From: UBA11891 sp049890035
Lineage (GTDB): Bacteria > Bacteroidota > Bacteroidia > Flavobacteriales > Flavobacteriaceae
Length of the DNA: 64,000 nucleotides
Assembly (NCBI GenBank): GCA_049890035.1
Contig: JBMHCG010000006.1
Coordinates: 33,917-97,916, forward strand
Direction: 5' to 3'
Position numbers and translations under genes: made by a program. The notes below the pieces were generated by a model that saw only the letters and a program-made list of their open reading frames with translations, had not been told where the DNA came from and ran no database searches. Shown here piece by piece: positions 27,008-34,930 of this stretch. Positions within the stretch are counted from its first letter, which is position 1; every line of letters begins with the position of its first letter.

Positions 27008-27387
27008 AAAATCAAGAAAGCAATGGCCAGTATAGTCGCATCGAACAATCGACAAAAATAACAGGAGACATTAGCTCGAACGCAGATTTCCGAGTGGACG
27101 GAACCCTGGAGGGCTCGTTGAAAACAAAAGGAAAACTGATCATCGGCAAAGAAGGTAAGATTATTGGCGAGGTCAGTTGTTCTAATGCCGATATTGAAGG
27201 CATGTTTTCAGGCCAGCTGGTTGTTCTAGAAAGTTTGTCTTTGAAAACAACTTCCAACATGGTCGGCGAGGTAAGCACCAATAAGTTGATTGTAGAAACC
27301 GGTGCGGTCTTTAATGCGACTTGTAGTATGGGCAAAGAAGTGAAATCACTCAATAAAGACCCAAAGGCACATGAGAAAACAGCCTAA
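27004..27387 (+). CDS. Bactofilin family cytoskeletal protein
   Basis: A 127-residue protein with a bactofilin (DUF583) core: STKITGDISSNADFRVDGTLEGSLKTKGKLIIG, GKIIGEVSCSNADIEGMFSG, then LKTTSNMVGEVSTNKLIVETGAVFNATC, a repeating beta-helix. Bactofilins polymerise without nucleotides and scaffold cell-wall or motility machinery. The start is fused to the SprE stop by ATGA, and the end overlaps atpZ by 17 bp, so it sits in one transcription unit with secretion and ATP synthase genes. Confidence 0.9.
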   Translation: MKNQESNGQYSRIEQSTKITGDISSNADFRVDGTLEGSLKTKGKLIIGKEGKIIGEVSCSNADIEGMFSGQLVVLESLSLKTTSNMVGEVSTNKLIVETGAVFNATCSMGKEVKSLNKDPKAHEKTA

Positions 27388-27568
27388 TCACTGGCTGATT
27401 TTCACATCACTGGCCTTTCAAATGGGGATCCTTTTTTATGGTGCCGTTGAGATTGGTTCCTACTGTGACCAACGCTTTAACAGCCACAACCGTTGTACTC
27501 TTTTTGCTAGCTTGGGTGCACTGGGAATCAGTCTGGTTTTGATTTTCAAGCAAAGCAAACGCCTGTAA
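27371..27568 (+). CDS. atpZ: AtpZ/AtpI family protein
   Basis: A 65-residue protein with two membrane helices (HWLIFTSLAFQMGILFYGAVEIG and the C-terminal LFASLGALGISLVLIF). The first helix contains the F-Q-M-G-x-x-x-x-G pattern of the AtpZ/AtpI family that accompanies ATP synthase operons and aids ring assembly or magnesium uptake. It overlaps bactofilin by 17 bp and leads the atp genes. Confidence 0.82.
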   Translation: MRKQPNHWLIFTSLAFQMGILFYGAVEIGSYCDQRFNSHNRCTLFASLGALGISLVLIFKQSKRL

Positions 27569-27569
27569 G

Positions 27570-27941
27570 ATGAAGTTCTCTTGGCTGGTTTTTTTCGTTC
27601 TGTTCATTTTTGTTGGGGGTCTTCACAACGTTCTCTACGCGGCAGTTACCCCTGTTATTGAAAGCCCCAACCTTTGGTATTCCTATGCATTGCAGGGCGG
27701 GTTAGGAATACTTTCGTTGTGGGTTTTGAATCAAACAGCACAGCGTTTCCCCCAATCAGTAGCCTATGCTTTTCTAACAATGAGTCTCTTGAAAATAGGC
27801 ATCTATTTTCTTTTTTTTCATCCGTATTTAAAAGCCGATGGTGAATTATCCACGATAGATAAATTAGACGTGCTGGTCCCGTATTTTACTGCCTTGTTAA
27901 TGGAGACCTATCTGGGAGCCCTTCGATTGAACAAAATATAA
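27570..27941 (+). CDS. DUF6168 family membrane protein (AtpI-like)
   Basis: A 123-residue protein with four predicted membrane helices (FSWLVFFVLFIFVGGLHNVLY; WYSYALQGGLGILSLWVL; VAYAFLTMSLLKIGIYFLFF; VPYFTALLMETYLGALRL). DUF6168 proteins stand where AtpI stands in other atp operons. It starts immediately after atpZ and precedes atpB. Function is not established; a role in ATP synthase assembly is inferred from position. Confidence 0.7.
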   Translation: MKFSWLVFFVLFIFVGGLHNVLYAAVTPVIESPNLWYSYALQGGLGILSLWVLNQTAQRFPQSVAYAFLTMSLLKIGIYFLFFHPYLKADGELSTIDKLDVLVPYFTALLMETYLGALRLNKI

Positions 27942-27951
27942 GTAAAAATCT

Positions 27952-27981
27952 TTTGCTTTTGCAGTAAAGCAACTACATTTG
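27952..27981 (+). promoter_or_regulatory. Promoter of the atpB operon, canonical Bacteroidota type
   Basis: TTTG at 27952-27955, an 18-bp spacer and TACATTTG at 27974-27981 fit the TTTG-N19-TAnnTTTG consensus. Transcription would start near 27987, 12 nt before the atpB ATG. This is the best-formed promoter in the window, and it gives the ATP synthase genes a start independent of the sprE-bactofilin unit. Confidence 0.7.
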
Positions 27982-27998
27982 CATCGATTTTTAGAATA

Positions 27999-29120
27999 AT
28001 GAAAAATTCGATTGTAAGCCGCTTTTATAAAGCCTCAAACCTAGGAATCGCACTTCTATTTTCCTTTTCGTCGCTTCATGCTATGACTGCCACCAATGTC
28101 AGCAAAGAAACAAGCGGGGACGGCTCTAAAAAAGAAGAAATAAAAGCGTACATCCAACACCACCTGCAAGACGCGTATGACTTTTCTCTTTTTTCGTATA
28201 CCACAGAGGATGGTAAACACCACTATGTAGGGCTACCGTTACCCATTATTTTGTGGGACGAAGGGCTTCAGATTTTTTCCTCTTCCCAGTTTCACCACGG
28301 AGAAACAGTGGCCCATGCAGGGGGCAATTATTATACACTCTACCATAACAAAATATATAAAACCGACGCCCAGGGAACCCTTTCCTATGATGCCGACCAA
28401 CACCCAACCAACTACAAACCCATTGATTTATCCATTACAAAGGGCGTCGTGAGTATGTTTGTAACGGCCTTGTTGATGTTTTTCTTGTTCCGTTCGTTGG
28501 CTCAGTCATACCGGAATAACGGAGGTCTTCCTGCCGGGGTAGGACGATTTTTTGAACCTATTGTATTGTACATTCGGGATGATATTGCACGGCCAAATAT
28601 TGGAGAAAAACACTATCAAAAGTACATGAGTTTCCTACTCACCATCTTTTTCTTCATTTGGTTCCTCAACATTTTTGGACTGACCCCCTTGGGCATTAAT
28701 GTAACCGGAAACATTGCCGCCACATTTGGTTTGGCCTTATTAACCTTTTTGATCACCAATCTGACAGGGACCAAAGATTATTGGTTACACATTTTTGATC
28801 CTTTGGGCAATTCCATGCCTTGGATTGCAAAAATCCCTTTGTACGTAATTTTAATCCCAATCGAAGTATTGGGAATTTTTATCAAACCGTTTTCGCTGCT
28901 CATTCGTTTGTATGCCAACATGCAAGCAGGGCACATTGTTTTGATGAGTTTGATCGGGTTGATGTTCATTTTCAAGAGTTGGATTGGGAGTTCACTCTCC
29001 TTTGGACTCGCCTTCGCAATATCGCTGATAGAAGTTTTAGTGGCTTTGTTACAAGCCTATATTTTCACCATGTTGTCTGCTCTTTATTTTGGGTTTGCAT
29101 CGGAAGAACACGAGCACTAG
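27999..29120 (+). CDS. atpB: ATP synthase F0 subunit a
   Basis: A 373-residue membrane subunit forming the proton half-channels. The C-terminal membrane bundle carries IRLYANMQAGHIV with the essential arginine, and LLQAYIFTMLSALYFG is the final helix. The first 150 residues are a periplasmic extension behind a signal-like segment (residues 1-28), as is usual in Bacteroidota. It is the first subunit gene of the operon and is preceded by the strong promoter. Confidence 0.95.
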   Translation: MKNSIVSRFYKASNLGIALLFSFSSLHAMTATNVSKETSGDGSKKEEIKAYIQHHLQDAYDFSLFSYTTEDGKHHYVGLPLPIILWDEGLQIFSSSQFHHGETVAHAGGNYYTLYHNKIYKTDAQGTLSYDADQHPTNYKPIDLSITKGVVSMFVTALLMFFLFRSLAQSYRNNGGLPAGVGRFFEPIVLYIRDDIARPNIGEKHYQKYMSFLLTIFFFIWFLNIFGLTPLGINVTGNIAATFGLALLTFLITNLTGTKDYWLHIFDPLGNSMPWIAKIPLYVILIPIEVLGIFIKPFSLLIRLYANMQAGHIVLMSLIGLMFIFKSWIGSSLSFGLAFAISLIEVLVALLQAYIFTMLSALYFGFASEEHEH

Positions 29121-29178
29121 TAGACAGATGACAGGAAATCCTTTAATAATCGAATGTTTAATTAATCTCTAATTCACT

Positions 29179-29373
29179 ATGGAAATTCCAGTAATGGTAG
29201 GCGCAGGCCTCGTTGTCATCGGAGTCGGTATGGGAATTGGTCGCATTGGTGGCTCTGCCATGGAAGCGATTGCTCGTCAGCCCGAAGCCTATGGAAAAAT
29301 TCAAACGGCCATGTTGATTGCCGCCGCTTTAATTGAAGGTATTGGCTTTGCTGCACTTTTTGCAGTAGGCTAA
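29179..29373 (+). CDS. atpE: ATP synthase F0 subunit c
   Basis: A 64-residue hairpin of two membrane helices with the polar loop ARQPEAYGK (about residues 32-40) and the ion-binding glutamate E53 in LIAAALIEGIGF. The sodium-type signature (glutamine in helix 1 with E-S/T in helix 2) is absent, so a proton-driven ring is expected. It is followed by a strong RNA hairpin before atpF. Confidence 0.95.
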   Translation: MEIPVMVGAGLVVIGVGMGIGRIGGSAMEAIARQPEAYGKIQTAMLIAAALIEGIGFAALFAVG

Positions 29374-29386
29374 TCGCAAGCAAAGA

Positions 29387-29415
29387 ATTGGCTGTAACGG
29401 TTGGTTGCAGCCAAT
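29387..29415 (+). promoter_or_regulatory. Stable RNA hairpin between atpE and atpF
   Basis: ATTGGCTGTAAC (29387-29398) and GTTGCAGCCAAT (29404-29415) form a 12-bp stem with one G-U pair around a 5-nt loop. A short T-rich stretch follows but no long U tract. It likely stabilises the atpE message end or partly attenuates transcription, raising subunit c output. Confidence 0.6.
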
Positions 29416-29448
29416 CTTTAATAGTTACGGAACCATAAAAAACATCGT

Positions 29449-29946
29449 ATGGAAAAATTATTAGAAGAATTTTCACTGGGTCTTTTTGTTTGGCAAACCC
29501 TTCTCTTTGTTGGTTTACTGGCCTTGTTACGCAGTGTTGCTTGGAAACCTATTTTAGAAGCCATTCAAGAACGGGAATCCTCTATCAAGAACGCCCTGTC
29601 TTCGGCCGAGAAAGCCAAAGAGGAAATGCAAGCGGTGCAGGAAGACAACAAACGGATTCTACAAGAAGCCCGAGCGGAAAAAGAAGCACTCTTGGCAGAA
29701 GCAAAAAAAACAGCCACAGAAATGGTCAATCGAGCCAAAGACAACGCACAGTCCGAAGCGGATAAAATTCTGTTACAAGCCCAAGAAGCCATCCAGTCTG
29801 AAAAAGAAGAAGCCCTCAAGGAACTGAAAACCCAAGTAGCGGGACTTTCTTTGGAAATTGCTCAAAAAGTATTAAAGGAGGAATTGACCGATCAAAAAAA
29901 ACAGACGGCTTTGGTTGAAAAACTACTGAAAGCATCGAATCTTTAG
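29449..29946 (+). CDS. atpF: ATP synthase F0 subunit b
   Basis: A 165-residue stator subunit with one N-terminal membrane helix (LFVWQTLLFVGLLALLRSVAW) and then a long charged coiled coil ending near the C-terminus. This is the standard subunit b form. It is followed after 3 bp by atpH. Confidence 0.94.
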   Translation: MEKLLEEFSLGLFVWQTLLFVGLLALLRSVAWKPILEAIQERESSIKNALSSAEKAKEEMQAVQEDNKRILQEARAEKEALLAEAKKTATEMVNRAKDNAQSEADKILLQAQEAIQSEKEEALKELKTQVAGLSLEIAQKVLKEELTDQKKQTALVEKLLKASNL

Positions 29947-29949
29947 AAT

Positions 29950-30486
29950 ATGAAACGCAACCGTGCCGCGATTCGTTACGCAAAAGCTATTTTAGAATAC
30001 GCCCAAGAACAAAAGGCTGAAAAAGAAGTTCAGCAGGATTTTCAAACGATTTTGGGTCTTTTTTCTGAAAACCCACAATTGGCAGCGTTTATGGACAGTC
30101 CCGTTCAGGAGGCTGCGCAAAAACAAGATCTAATTGATAAACTCCTAAAAAAACAAGCCACAGTCACCCAAAAAGCCCTTACATTGTTGGCTTCCAACCA
30201 GCGGATCGAGCTGTTGGAGGCTGTTGCTCGAGAGTATCAAACTCTTTTTGACCTTTTGGAAGAAACTCAAAAGGCGGTGGTTACTACGGCGGTTGCGCTA
30301 GACAAAAAATTGGAAAAAGAAGTTTTGGAAATAGCACAAAAAATGACCCCCCAAAAGGTACTACTCGAAAACAAAATCAATCCAGAAATCCTAGGCGGCT
30401 TTGTTCTACAACTCGGAGATTTGCAATACGATGCAAGTGTTGTCCATCAATTGCAACGCATCAAACAAGAACTGATAGAAAATTAA
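29950..30486 (+). CDS. atpH: ATP synthase F1 subunit delta
   Basis: A 178-residue OSCP/delta protein with the N-terminal helical domain RAAIRYAKAILEYAQEQ and the C-terminal signature NPEILGGFVLQLGDLQYDASV. It links the b stalk to the alpha3beta3 head. It lies 3 bp after atpF and 24 bp before atpA. Confidence 0.93.
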   Translation: MKRNRAAIRYAKAILEYAQEQKAEKEVQQDFQTILGLFSENPQLAAFMDSPVQEAAQKQDLIDKLLKKQATVTQKALTLLASNQRIELLEAVAREYQTLFDLLEETQKAVVTTAVALDKKLEKEVLEIAQKMTPQKVLLENKINPEILGGFVLQLGDLQYDASVVHQLQRIKQELIEN

Positions 30487-30510
30487 CATTTTACGATAAA
30501 CACAAAACAT

Positions 30511-32088
30511 ATGGCATCAATCAAACCCGCTGAAGTATCAGCCATTTTAAAGGAACAGCTTGCAGGGACAAGCACCGCGGCTTCACTTAGCGAAGTAGGA
30601 ACCGTTCTTGAAGTCGGGGACGGAATCGCCCGTGTGTACGGATTGACCAACGCCCAGTACGGAGAATTGGTAACTTTTGAGTCCGGCTTAGAAGCCATGG
30701 TACTCAATCTTGAAGAGGATAATGTTGGGGTGGTTTTATTGGGCCCTTCCAAAGAAATTAAAGAAGGCGACACAGTAAAACGAACCAATCGGATTGCGTC
30801 CATTAATGTTGGTGAGGGCATCGTGGGGCGAGTTGTCGATACCCTGGGGAACCCTATTGACGGTAAAGGGGCACTCGAAGGAGAATTGTATCAAATGCCA
30901 TTAGAACGCAAAGCACCCGGGGTAATTTATCGCCAACCGGTAAACGAGCCATTACAAACAGGAATCAAAGCCATTGATGCGATGATACCCGTAGGAAGAG
31001 GTCAGCGCGAATTGGTTATCGGCGACCGCCAAACGGGTAAAACAACGGTCTGCATTGACACCATTCTCAACCAAAAAGAATTTTACGATGCGGGTGAACC
31101 GGTGTATTGTATTTATGTGGCAGTAGGTCAAAAAGCCTCTACAGTAGCAGCAATCGCAAAAACACTTGAAGACCGGGGGGCCTTGGCGTACACAACCATT
31201 GTAGCAGCCAATGCTTCCGACCCGGCCCCCATGCAGGTTTATGCTCCTATGGCAGGAGCGGCTATTGGGGAATATTTTAGAGATACGGGACGTCCAGCAC
31301 TGATCATATATGATGATTTATCCAAACAAGCCGTTGCTTATCGAGAGGTATCCTTGCTGTTGCGTCGACCTCCAGGACGGGAAGCATATCCAGGGGATGT
31401 TTTTTATTTGCACTCACGATTGCTCGAACGCGCAGCGAAAGTTATTGCGGATGACAGCATTGCAAAAGGCATGAACGACTTACCCGAGTCTTTGAAAGAC
31501 AAAGTCAAAGGAGGCGGTTCTCTGACAGCCTTACCAATCATTGAAACACAGGCAGGGGACGTGTCGGCCTACATCCCAACCAACGTTATTTCTATTACAG
31601 ACGGGCAAATCTTCTTGGAGTCAGACCTGTTCAACTCCGGGGTACGACCGGCGATTAACGTAGGAATATCGGTCTCCCGAGTGGGGGGATCCGCACAGAT
31701 CAAATCCATGAAAAAAGTTTCGGGCACATTGAAATTAGATCAAGCCCAATTCCGAGAATTGGAAGCTTTTGCCAAATTCGGATCCGATTTGGATGCAGCG
31801 ACCTTGAATGTGATCGAGAAAGGGAAGCGCAATGTTGAAATCCTCAAACAAGCGCAAAACGACCCCTTTACAGTAGAAGATCAAACAGCGATCATTTACG
31901 CTGGATCTAAAAACCTACTCAGAAAAGTACCGGTTGATCAAGTTAAAGCTTTCGAGAAGGCCTATATCGAAACGCTTAATAAGTCCCATCGCAAGGTGCT
32001 TGACACGATTAAATCAGGCAAACTGACAGATACCGTATTGGATACCCTGAATGAGGTGGCAGTAAAGGTATCGGCACAATTCGAATAA
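30511..32088 (+). CDS. atpA: ATP synthase F1 subunit alpha
   Basis: A 525-residue subunit with the P-loop GDRQTGKTTV, the VGDGIARVYGL N-terminal barrel motif and the family signature PAINVGISVSRVGGSAQ. It forms the regulatory nucleotide sites of the head. The beta and epsilon genes do not follow; as in other Bacteroidota they must be elsewhere. Confidence 0.98.
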   Translation: MASIKPAEVSAILKEQLAGTSTAASLSEVGTVLEVGDGIARVYGLTNAQYGELVTFESGLEAMVLNLEEDNVGVVLLGPSKEIKEGDTVKRTNRIASINVGEGIVGRVVDTLGNPIDGKGALEGELYQMPLERKAPGVIYRQPVNEPLQTGIKAIDAMIPVGRGQRELVIGDRQTGKTTVCIDTILNQKEFYDAGEPVYCIYVAVGQKASTVAAIAKTLEDRGALAYTTIVAANASDPAPMQVYAPMAGAAIGEYFRDTGRPALIIYDDLSKQAVAYREVSLLLRRPPGREAYPGDVFYLHSRLLERAAKVIADDSIAKGMNDLPESLKDKVKGGGSLTALPIIETQAGDVSAYIPTNVISITDGQIFLESDLFNSGVRPAINVGISVSRVGGSAQIKSMKKVSGTLKLDQAQFRELEAFAKFGSDLDAATLNVIEKGKRNVEILKQAQNDPFTVEDQTAIIYAGSKNLLRKVPVDQVKAFEKAYIETLNKSHRKVLDTIKSGKLTDTVLDTLNEVAVKVSAQFE

Positions 32089-32094
32089 TCCGCA

Positions 32095-32952
32095 ATGGCG
32101 AATCTTAAAGAAATACGCAACCGCATAGCTTCCGTTTCCTCAACCATGCAGATCACCTCTGCGATGAAAATGGTGTCGGCAGCCAAGCTCAAAAAAGCGC
32201 AGGACGCCATCACAGCCATGCGGCCCTACTCAGATAAATTGACAGAATTGATTCAAAACCTGAGTGGCTCCATTGATGGTGACACGCCCAATCCATACAC
32301 TGATGTACGGGAAGTAAAAAAGGTTTTAATTGTTGTTATTACCTCCAATCGGGGACTGTGTGGAGGATTTAACTCCAGTATTATCAAATCCATTCAAAAC
32401 GAGATCAAGCAGCAGCCAGATCAAGAAATTCAACTGATGACGTTGGGCAAGAAAGGACACGATATCCTATCCAAAAACAATGTCGTTTTTGAAAACAACA
32501 ATCATATTTTTGATAACCTTACCTATGCGAATGCTTCCGAACTGGCACAAAAGTGTATGGATGCTTTTGCAGATCAAGTTTTTGACGAAGTGAAAGTCGT
32601 TTATAATCGCTTTAAAAATGCGGCCACACAGCTTGTCACAACAGAAACGTTGTTACCGGTGGTTGCCGATGCTGAAGCAACACAAAGCAGGGGTGATTAT
32701 ATTTTTGAACCCGATCAAGAAGCCATCGTAAACGACCTGTTGCCCAAAAGCATCAAAATGCAGTTGTTTAAGGCACTGCGCGATTCTTTTGCAAGTGAGC
32801 ACGGAGCACGGATGACAGCTATGCACAAAGCGACAGACAATGCAACTGAGTTGCGGGATCAGCTGAAACTGACCTATAACAAAGCACGTCAAGCAGCCAT
32901 TACCAATGAAATTTTGGAAATCGTGGCCGGTGCTGAAGCATTGAACGGCTAA
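32095..32952 (+). CDS. atpG: ATP synthase F1 subunit gamma
   Basis: A 285-residue rotor subunit with N-terminal LKEIRNRIASVSSTMQITSAMKMVSAAKL and the C-terminal ASEHGARMTAMHKATDNA and RQAAITNEILEIVAGAEAL, both invariant coils of gamma. It is the last gene of the operon and is followed by a strong terminator. Confidence 0.97.
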   Translation: MANLKEIRNRIASVSSTMQITSAMKMVSAAKLKKAQDAITAMRPYSDKLTELIQNLSGSIDGDTPNPYTDVREVKKVLIVVITSNRGLCGGFNSSIIKSIQNEIKQQPDQEIQLMTLGKKGHDILSKNNVVFENNNHIFDNLTYANASELAQKCMDAFADQVFDEVKVVYNRFKNAATQLVTTETLLPVVADAEATQSRGDYIFEPDQEAIVNDLLPKSIKMQLFKALRDSFASEHGARMTAMHKATDNATELRDQLKLTYNKARQAAITNEILEIVAGAEALNG

Positions 32953-32974
32953 GCAAAACGACTCTTCTATAGAT

Positions 32975-32999
32975 AAAAGCCCCTTTTTGGGGCTTTTTT
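32975..32999 (+). terminator. Rho-independent terminator of the atp operon
   Basis: The stem AAAAGCCCC with GGGGC plus the T run (loop TTTTT, then six T) is a canonical intrinsic terminator just after atpG. Confidence 0.88.
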
Positions 33000-33027
33000 G
33001 TAATTTGGTGGGACCAAGTCTTAGCCA

Positions 33028-33420
33028 ATGAATGTATTTATCGCACGCAGTGTGAATGTTATCGCTGGAGCCCTGCTTTTGGTCCTAGGAGGGGTCGGTT
33101 ATGTTTCACCAGAATGGTTTTTTACAGAAAAGTATGACGTCCTTACACCCACCCCACAAAGCAAGACGATTTTGCGAGTGATGATGGGATTTATGACAAC
33201 CATGGGACTGCTGTGGTTGGTAGCCAGCCTGTGGCACAAAAATCAAAGACCGTTATTGGCGGCGACCATCATCATGACTCTGGGTTTTATCTCATCACGC
33301 GTAGGCGGTTTGTTTCTCTACGGATTTGATCAAATCCACACCTATCATGAATTGGGCTTTGAAATAATAGCGTTGAATATTTGTTTATGGGTATATTCAA
33401 AGTATAAAAAAACAGTATGA
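33028..33420 (+). CDS. DUF4345-like small membrane protein
   Basis: A 130-residue protein with four membrane helices (VNVIAGALLLVLGGVGYV, VMMGFMTTMGLLWLVASL, LLAATIIMTLGFISSRVGGLFL, GFEIIALNICLWVYS). The arrangement resembles DUF4345, but I am not certain of the family. It overlaps the following acetyltransferase by an ATGA. Function unknown. Confidence 0.6.
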   Translation: MNVFIARSVNVIAGALLLVLGGVGYVSPEWFFTEKYDVLTPTPQSKTILRVMMGFMTTMGLLWLVASLWHKNQRPLLAATIIMTLGFISSRVGGLFLYGFDQIHTYHELGFEIIALNICLWVYSKYKKTV

Positions 33421-33974
33421 GTTTATCTCTGGTTCTGCATACAGATCGGATGCGGTTGATCCCTCTGCGCATTGATCACTGTGACTGGATCCACCAATTG
33501 CACTTGCTTCCTGAAATAGCACAGTACAACACCATTGGGACTCCCAAAAACAGAGAAGCAACCCGAGCCGTATTGGCAAAACGTTTGGACGCTAAAAGCC
33601 CCGACCACCTTGGTTGGATTCTGCTCAATTCAGCCGATCAGTTTTTGGGGGAGATGGGGATGCAATTAGCCCCCCGGCGGTTTCAGAAGGCTGAGATCAG
33701 TTATTCCATCCACCCCCGCTTCTGGAACCAAGGATTCGCGACAGAGGCTGTGAAAAAGATCATTCAATGGGGATTTGAAGTGCTCCCCCTGCATCGCATA
33801 GAAGCCGGTGTTGCCGTTACAAATACAGCTTCCATACGCGTTTTAGAAAAAGCCGGGATGGTACGAGAAGGACGGCATCGGAAAATCCTACCTCTCGCCA
33901 GCGGTTGGACAGACAATTACAGTTATGCTGTGTTGGATGAAAATTTGTCAGCGGAGAAAGAAAGACTTTCTTAA
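33417..33974 (+). CDS. RimJ/RimL-type GNAT acetyltransferase
   Basis: A 185-residue acetyl-CoA-dependent acetyltransferase. It shows the LHTDRMRLIPLRIDHCDWI start, SIHPRFWNQGFATEAVKKIIQWGF (the CoA-pyrophosphate motif) and HRIEAGVAVTNTASIRVLEKAGMVREG, typical of the ribosomal-protein and small-molecule acetyltransferase subgroup. The substrate is unknown. It is coupled to the preceding membrane protein. Confidence 0.88.
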   Translation: MSLSLVLHTDRMRLIPLRIDHCDWIHQLHLLPEIAQYNTIGTPKNREATRAVLAKRLDAKSPDHLGWILLNSADQFLGEMGMQLAPRRFQKAEISYSIHPRFWNQGFATEAVKKIIQWGFEVLPLHRIEAGVAVTNTASIRVLEKAGMVREGRHRKILPLASGWTDNYSYAVLDENLSAEKERLS

Positions 33975-34018
33975 ATTGGGAGTAATAATGAAAACAATAA
34001 CGGCAAAAATCTAAATAC

Positions 34019-34369
34019 ATGTCAGGGTTAAGTAATATGCTAATGTTATTTGGGGGCATTTTTGCCCTAGTTGGATTTATTCAATATCGCTTTCCACCCA
34101 AAAAAAGGAATCATTTCTATGGCTACCGCACGCCTGCTTCGCAGCGAAGTCAGGAGGCTTGGGACTTTGCTCAAAGATATTCCGCTCGTTTAATGATTCG
34201 CTTAGGGCTGGTATTGCTTGGTCTTGGTGCCGGGACAGCGTTGTTGTCGATTGAAATCTCCTATGAGGTGGCATTTGGTATGGGGATTCCCCTATTGCTT
34301 GTTACATTGATGATCGTTTGTATTGAACGGGAATTGGCCCAACAATTTCCTCCCCCGCCCAAACAGTAA
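34019..34369 (+). CDS. SdpI family membrane protein
   Basis: A 116-residue protein with an N-terminal helix, the soluble signature NHFYGYRTPASQRSQEAWDFAQRYSARLMI, and two further helices. This is the SdpI (YhfL) signature. Bacillus SdpI gives immunity to a toxic peptide and binds a repressor, but the role in flavobacteria is unknown. Confidence 0.8.
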   Translation: MSGLSNMLMLFGGIFALVGFIQYRFPPKKRNHFYGYRTPASQRSQEAWDFAQRYSARLMIRLGLVLLGLGAGTALLSIEISYEVAFGMGIPLLLVTLMIVCIERELAQQFPPPPKQ

Positions 34370-34465
34370 CCGTAAATAGCTCGTTGATAAACTTGAAGAG
34401 AAAAGCGGTTGAAAGGTCATTTGCTGAAGCACGATTTTGTAATTTGTTCCTTTAAAAAGAAAGAC

Positions 34466-34900
34466 ATGATCACGGTACCTATTCGCAACGAAAGCCCGTA
34501 TGATTTACCTGAATACGCAACACCACAATCGGCAGGACTGGACGTACATGCGCACATAGCAGAGCCCGTTACTTTGGCGCCCCTAGAACGCCAGATTATA
34601 GGAACAGGGCTTTATATGGCTTTGCCACCAGGATTTGAAGCTCAGGTAAGGCCTCGTAGTGGATTGGCTGCTAAAAAAGGGATAACGGTGCTCAACGCGC
34701 CGGGCACTATCGATGCGGATTACAGGGGAGAAGTAGGGGTTTTACTGATCAACCTCTCAGACCAAGACTATACAATACATGCGGGAGATCGAATCGCTCA
34801 GTTGGTAGTCGCCGCATTTGAACAAGTAAGCTGGCAAAGAATGAGTGATTTGGGAAATACTTTAAGAGCAGAATCTGGCTTTGGAAGTACTGGTAAATAA
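34466..34900 (+). CDS. dut: dUTP diphosphatase
   Basis: A 144-residue trimeric dUTPase. All five motifs are visible: AGLDVHAHI, PRSGLAAKKGI, GTIDADYRGEV, GDRIAQLVV, and the C-terminal GFGSTGK. It removes dUTP and provides dUMP for thymidylate. The ATG at 34466 is chosen because an upstream start at 34409 would add residues without homology. Confidence 0.96.
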   Translation: MITVPIRNESPYDLPEYATPQSAGLDVHAHIAEPVTLAPLERQIIGTGLYMALPPGFEAQVRPRSGLAAKKGITVLNAPGTIDADYRGEVGVLLINLSDQDYTIHAGDRIAQLVVAAFEQVSWQRMSDLGNTLRAESGFGSTGK

Positions 34901-34930
34901 TAATATAGAATATATAAATAAACGTAATAC

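Noticed and set aside
27841..27852. A DnaA-box-like TTATCCACG, raising oriC as a possibility in view of mnmG and parS
   Set aside because: It is a single imperfect box inside a gene, with no cluster of boxes and no dnaA or dnaN gene in the window.
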